This document shows positions 6,734-9,244 of a stretch of 9,244 bases of DNA, one piece after another. The translations under genes and the position numbers were made by a program. The stretch comes from Rhodoferax sp. (lineage in GTDB: Bacteria > Pseudomonadota > Gammaproteobacteria > Burkholderiales > Burkholderiaceae_C), in contig JARXAU010000103.1 in assembly GCA_029865675.1 (NCBI GenBank), positions 1 to 9,244 of the forward strand. Reading direction: 5' to 3'. Each line of letters starts with the position of its first letter. Position 1 is the first letter of the stretch. Under the pieces are notes generated by a model that did no database searches, was not told the DNA's origin, and worked only from the letters and a program-made list of their open reading frames with translations.

Positions 6734-7473
6734 GATGTGTACTCCGGTTCTTCTTGGTCAAGGATGTGTTTGAGCGCCGCAAAGTGCAACTCGCTGAAAG
6801 CGGTCGGGTAATCGTTCCACTGCGCGCAGGCCAGCGCCGCCAGTGGCTCGGGAATCAGCGCCAGCGGCTGCCCGGTGGACAGGGCCAACACCTGCAGCTT
6901 GGCGGCTTTTTCCAGGTAATACAGTTCGTCCAGCGCCTGGGCCACCGTGGGGCCGACCACGATGACGCCGTGGTTGCCCATAAAGAGCACGCTTTTGCCC
7001 TCAGCCAACAAACCGGCCACCCGCTGGCCCTCGGAAGCGTCCAGCGCCATGCCCGCGTACTCGCGGTCGTAGGCAATGCGGCCATGGAAGCGGCAGGCGT
7101 TTTGGTCCAGCGCCAGCCATTCAAAGTCTTGCAAGCAGCACAGCGTGGTGGCGTAAGGCATGTGGGTGTGCAGAATGCAGCGCGCCTGTGGCAGGCGCTG
7201 GTGCAGTTCGGCGTGCAGGTTCCAGGCGGTGGGGTCGGGTGCATCGGGCGCCTGGGCGTCTGCGGGCTGCGCGGCGTCTACCCGCAGCAAATCGCTGGCG
7301 CGGATACGTGAAAAATGGCTGCCCGCCGGGTTGAGCAAGAACTGCGTGCCCGATGCGTTGAGCGCCAGGCTGAAATGGTTGGCGATGGCCTCGTGCATGT
7401 CCCAGCGCGCGGCCCAGCGAAAGGCCGCTGCCAAATCGGTGCGCGCTTGCTGCTCGTCGGTGGAGGCGGTCAT
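6730..7473 (-). CDS. Class II aldolase/adducin-domain protein, first gene of the carnitine operon
   Basis: A 247-residue cytoplasmic protein of the class II aldolase/adducin N-terminal domain family. Metal ligands are visible as LHTHMPYAT (His102, His104) and GNHGVIVVG (His168), the three-histidine site of fuculose-1-phosphate aldolase. The catalytic Glu that precedes them in true aldolases aligns with Ala83 in PTAWNLH, so retro-aldol chemistry is doubtful. The phosphate-binding GNxS motif is likewise replaced by ANHFSLALN. I chose ATG 7473 because AGG lies 5 nt upstream; a TTG at 7521 would add 16 residues but has no ribosome binding site. Its stop overlaps the BKACE start by 4 bp. It is the promoter-proximal gene, so it is probably important to the pathway, but I know of no established step for it. 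Decarboxylase, dehydratase or epimerase activity are possibilities. Confidence 0.87.
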   Translation of the reverse strand: MTASTDEQQARTDLAAAFRWAARWDMHEAIANHFSLALNASGTQFLLNPAGSHFSRIRASDLLRVDAAQPADAQAPDAPDPTAWNLHAELHQRLPQARCILHTHMPYATTLCCLQDFEWLALDQNACRFHGRIAYDREYAGMALDASEGQRVAGLLAEGKSVLFMGNHGVIVVGPTVAQALDELYYLEKAAKLQVLALSTGQPLALIPEPLAALACAQWNDYPTAFSELHFAALKHILDQEEPEYTS

Positions 7474-7699
7474 TTTTACCTGCTGTGGAGGGTCCGTCAG
7501 TTGGCGCACTGTAAGGGGCAACAGGGGCGATAAATGGCGCGTAGACGACGATTTTCCCGAATTTTGCGACGATTTTTGCGCTTGCCAGCGCGCCGAAACT
7601 CCCCGGTAGCGCGCAAAACGTCGCTTTTTGAGTAGCCCAGGCCCAGCGGCTGTGTCACCATGCAGCGTGTTGCTCTAGTCGCCCCTGCGCCCTCGCCCC
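7474..7699. other. Divergent intergenic region with the likely promoters of the operon and the transporter
   Basis: These 226 bases separate the minus-strand operon from the plus-strand transporter gene. No supported coding frame is present; a plus-strand ATG at 7660 opens a 248-codon frame that only shadows the transporter gene. Both transcripts must start here or upstream of each other. I do not see a convincing sigma-70 pair on either strand. The only strong structure is the repeat cluster at 7546-7624. Confidence 0.7.
7546..7624. promoter_or_regulatory. Candidate operator: direct and inverted copies of CGACGATTTT
   Basis: CGACGATTTT occurs exactly at 7546-7555 and again at 7567-7576, 21 bp apart start to start, which is two helical turns. 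A near-inverted copy AAAACGTCG lies at 7615-7623. The longer arms are GCGACG-AT-TTTTGCGC (7566-7581) and GCGCAAAACGTCGC (7611-7624), complementary except for a 2-base insertion. A small nested hairpin GCGCT/AGCGC (7578-7591) lies at the foot of the left arm. Position between divergent genes suggests regulator binding; the regulator is not encoded in the window. Confidence 0.5.
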
Positions 7700-8983
7700 A
7701 TGACCTCTCTTCGCAAAAACGTCCTTACCTGGCCCCTGGCCTCGCTGCTCAGCGGCGTGAGCATGCTGGTCGTGGGCATTGCGCTGTTGTCGGTAGCCAT
7801 TGGCGCGCAAGCGGGGTATGCCAAGTACTCGGCGCTGGTCACCGGCATGATCATGTCGGCCTACTTTGCCGGTTTTGTGTACGGCAGCTACGCCTGCCCA
7901 GCGCTGATACGCCGCGTGGGCTATATCCGTGCGTTTGCGGTGATGGCCTCGGTGGCTTCGGCCCTGCCGGTGCTGCACGCCGTGTGGACCAACCCCTGGT
8001 TTTGGGGCCTGCTGCGCTTTGTTACCGGCCTGTGCATCGTCGGCTTGTACATGGTGATCGAGAGCTGGCTAAACGTGGTGGCCGACCGGGAGAGCCGCGG
8101 CAAGGTGTTTGCGGCCTATATGGCGGTCAGCGGCGTGTCCATGGCGCTGGGGCAGTGGTTGATTTTGGTGGGCGACCGCTTTGGTTTTGTTCCGTTTGCG
8201 CTGGTATCGGTGCTGTTTTCGTTTGCGCTCATTCCCACCACCATGACCACCATCCGCGAGCCGCGCCAGACGGAGGCGCCGTCGATGAACCTGCTGACCT
8301 TGTTTGTCATCTCGCCCATTGGCTTTATTGCCGCCCTAGGCTCAGGGCTGATCAACGGTACGTTTTACAGCCTGGGCAATGTGTTTGGCGACGGCGTGGG
8401 TTTTAGCGACAACCGCACTGCGGCCTTCATGGCCATCACCATTCTGAGCGGCGCGGCCTTTCAGTGGCCGGTGGGGCATTTGTCCGACCGCTATGACAGG
8501 CGCTGGATATTGTTTTGGATATGCGTCACCTCGGCGGTGCTGGCGGCGGTGGGCTTTTATCTAGCGCGCGAATACGAGAACTTTCTCATTTTGCTGGGCG
8601 TGCTGTACGGAGCCCTGTCGTTTGCCATCTATGGCCTGAGTGTGGCGCACACCAACGATTTGATAGAGCCGTCTAAAGTGCTAGAAACCAGCGGAGGCTT
8701 GCTGCTGCTTTATGGCATCGGGGCCACGATTGGCCCTACGCTGGCGGGTGGCTTGATGGACTACATCGGCCCCGAAGGACTCATGATGTTTTTCGCCCTG
8801 GTGCTGGGCGCACTGGCGATGACGGTTTGGTATTACACCAAGCGCCAAGGCCGCGAACTGCCGGTCCCGCCGCACCGCGCCGACTACGTGATGATGGATG
8901 CCAGCTCTCAAGCCGTGCTGCAAATGGACCCGCGGGGTTTGGCGCCCGTTGAGGCGGGCGAGGCGCGCGAAACGCCGTCCTAA
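7700..8983 (+). CDS. MFS transporter, YcaD-like
   Basis: A 427-residue inner-membrane protein of the major facilitator superfamily with about 12 hydrophobic segments between residues 10 and 375. VIESWLNVVADRESRGK (from 119) and QWPVGHLSDRYDRR (second-half loop) match the pattern of E. coli YcaD and its relatives; YcaD reads VVESAL and QWPIGRLADKFGR as I recall it. The last 50 or so residues form a polar cytoplasmic tail. An in-frame TAG at 7676-7678 limits the start, and ATG 7700 is the first ATG, but the preceding bases are C-rich with no Shine-Dalgarno sequence, so leaderless or unusual initiation is possible. It is divergent from the carnitine operon. It could carry a betaine or a pathway product, but the YcaD family has no settled substrate and the link is only positional. 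Confidence 0.9.
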   Translation: MTSLRKNVLTWPLASLLSGVSMLVVGIALLSVAIGAQAGYAKYSALVTGMIMSAYFAGFVYGSYACPALIRRVGYIRAFAVMASVASALPVLHAVWTNPWFWGLLRFVTGLCIVGLYMVIESWLNVVADRESRGKVFAAYMAVSGVSMALGQWLILVGDRFGFVPFALVSVLFSFALIPTTMTTIREPRQTEAPSMNLLTLFVISPIGFIAALGSGLINGTFYSLGNVFGDGVGFSDNRTAAFMAITILSGAAFQWPVGHLSDRYDRRWILFWICVTSAVLAAVGFYLAREYENFLILLGVLYGALSFAIYGLSVAHTNDLIEPSKVLETSGGLLLLYGIGATIGPTLAGGLMDYIGPEGLMMFFALVLGALAMTVWYYTKRQGRELPVPPHRADYVMMDASSQAVLQMDPRGLAPVEAGEARETPS

Positions 8984-9025
8984 GCGTTGGACGTGCTTTC
9001 CTGCAGATTCGCGGCAATCCCCTCC

Positions 9026-9057
9026 AAACCCCTTTTTTCGCCATCGATGGGGGTTTT
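9026..9057 (+). terminator. Probable rho-independent terminator after the MFS gene
   Basis: AAACCCC (9026-9032) pairs with GGGGTTT (9050-9056), and the T-run TTTTT ends at 9058. The loop is long (17 nt) and contains its own palindrome CCATCGATGG (9041-9050), so the exact fold is uncertain. It lies about 43 bp after the transporter stop codon. Confidence 0.5.
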
Positions 9058-9076
9058 TCCCCGTCACACCCCCCAC

Positions 9077-9109
9077 CCCCCTCTCCTCCCCAGCGGGGAG
9101 GAGAGGGGG
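9077..9109. repeat. Perfect 15-bp-stem palindrome with a 3-nt loop
   Basis: CCCCCTCTCCTCCCC (9077-9091) and GGGGAGGAGAGGGGG (9095-9109) are exact reverse complements separated by AGC. There is no T-run after it (AGCTAAACAG follows), so it is not a standard terminator. Purine/pyrimidine-pure arms and an intergenic setting suggest a dispersed REP-like palindromic element, though copy number cannot be seen from one window. Confidence 0.75.
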
Positions 9110-9244
9110 AGCTAAACAGCCACATTGGGTTTCGTCGCCCCGGCTAGGGCACCACGGGGAACTGCCGTTTGGATAAAGGCTGCGGTGGTTGGTAGCGGCG
9201 GAGCGGAGCCGCGAACCTTCGAGAAGCCTGCAATACCCAAACCC
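9110..9244. other. Terminal stretch without a recognisable gene
   Basis: No supported coding frame, RNA gene or promoter is seen in these 135 bases. A short stem GCGGC/GCCGC lies within GCGGCGGAGCGGAGCCGC (about 9196-9213). The stretch may be upstream DNA of the next gene or part of the palindrome-bearing intergenic element. Confidence 0.4.

Noticed and set aside
7474..7521. Longer aldolase-like protein starting at TTG 7521
   Set aside because: ATG 7473 has an AGG at suitable spacing, while TTG 7521 has none, and the added residues look like untranslated leader.
7660..8406. A plus-strand frame from ATG 7660 overlapping the transporter gene
   Set aside because: It shadows the MFS gene in another frame, lacks hydrophobic segments or motifs and has no ribosome binding site.

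Overview
The window looks like a chromosomal segment from a GC-rich proteobacterium. A betaproteobacterium of the Comamonadaceae type is my best guess, from the high GC, the G/C-ending codons, tightly packed genes and the resemblance of the proteins. That placement is inference, because no RNA gene or taxonomic marker is present.

From about 7473 down to base 1, the minus strand carries eight genes in one direction. They overlap by 4-8 bp or are separated by about 7-32 bp, except for a possible 119 bp gap before the last gene. In transcription order they are: (1) a class II aldolase/adducin-domain protein, (2) a BKACE (DUF849) beta-keto acid cleavage enzyme, (3) L-carnitine dehydrogenase, (4) a hotdog thioesterase of the betainyl-CoA type, (5) a zinc-less quinone-oxidoreductase-like MDR enzyme, (6) a second, paralogous hotdog thioesterase, (7) an acyl-CoA dehydrogenase and (8) the N-terminal 444 residues of an ADP-forming acyl-CoA synthetase cut by the window edge.

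Genes 2-4 form the known route L-carnitine -> 3-dehydrocarnitine -> betainyl-CoA + acetoacetate -> glycine betaine. I infer that genes 6-8 extend it upstream. An acyl-CoA ligase and an acyl-CoA dehydrogenase could convert gamma-butyrobetaine to crotonobetainyl-CoA, and the second thioesterase could release free carnitine from carnitinyl-CoA. The required enoyl-CoA hydratase is not in the window. The aldolase-like protein and the MDR enzyme have no assigned step.

From 7474 to 7699 lies a divergent intergenic region with direct and inverted copies of a CGACGATTTT-like motif, a good candidate for the operator/promoter of the operon. From 7700 to 8983 the plus strand carries a 12-helix MFS transporter of the YcaD-like type, followed by a probable rho-independent terminator and a perfect 15-bp-stem palindrome (9077-9109). 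The last 135 bases hold no gene that I can support.
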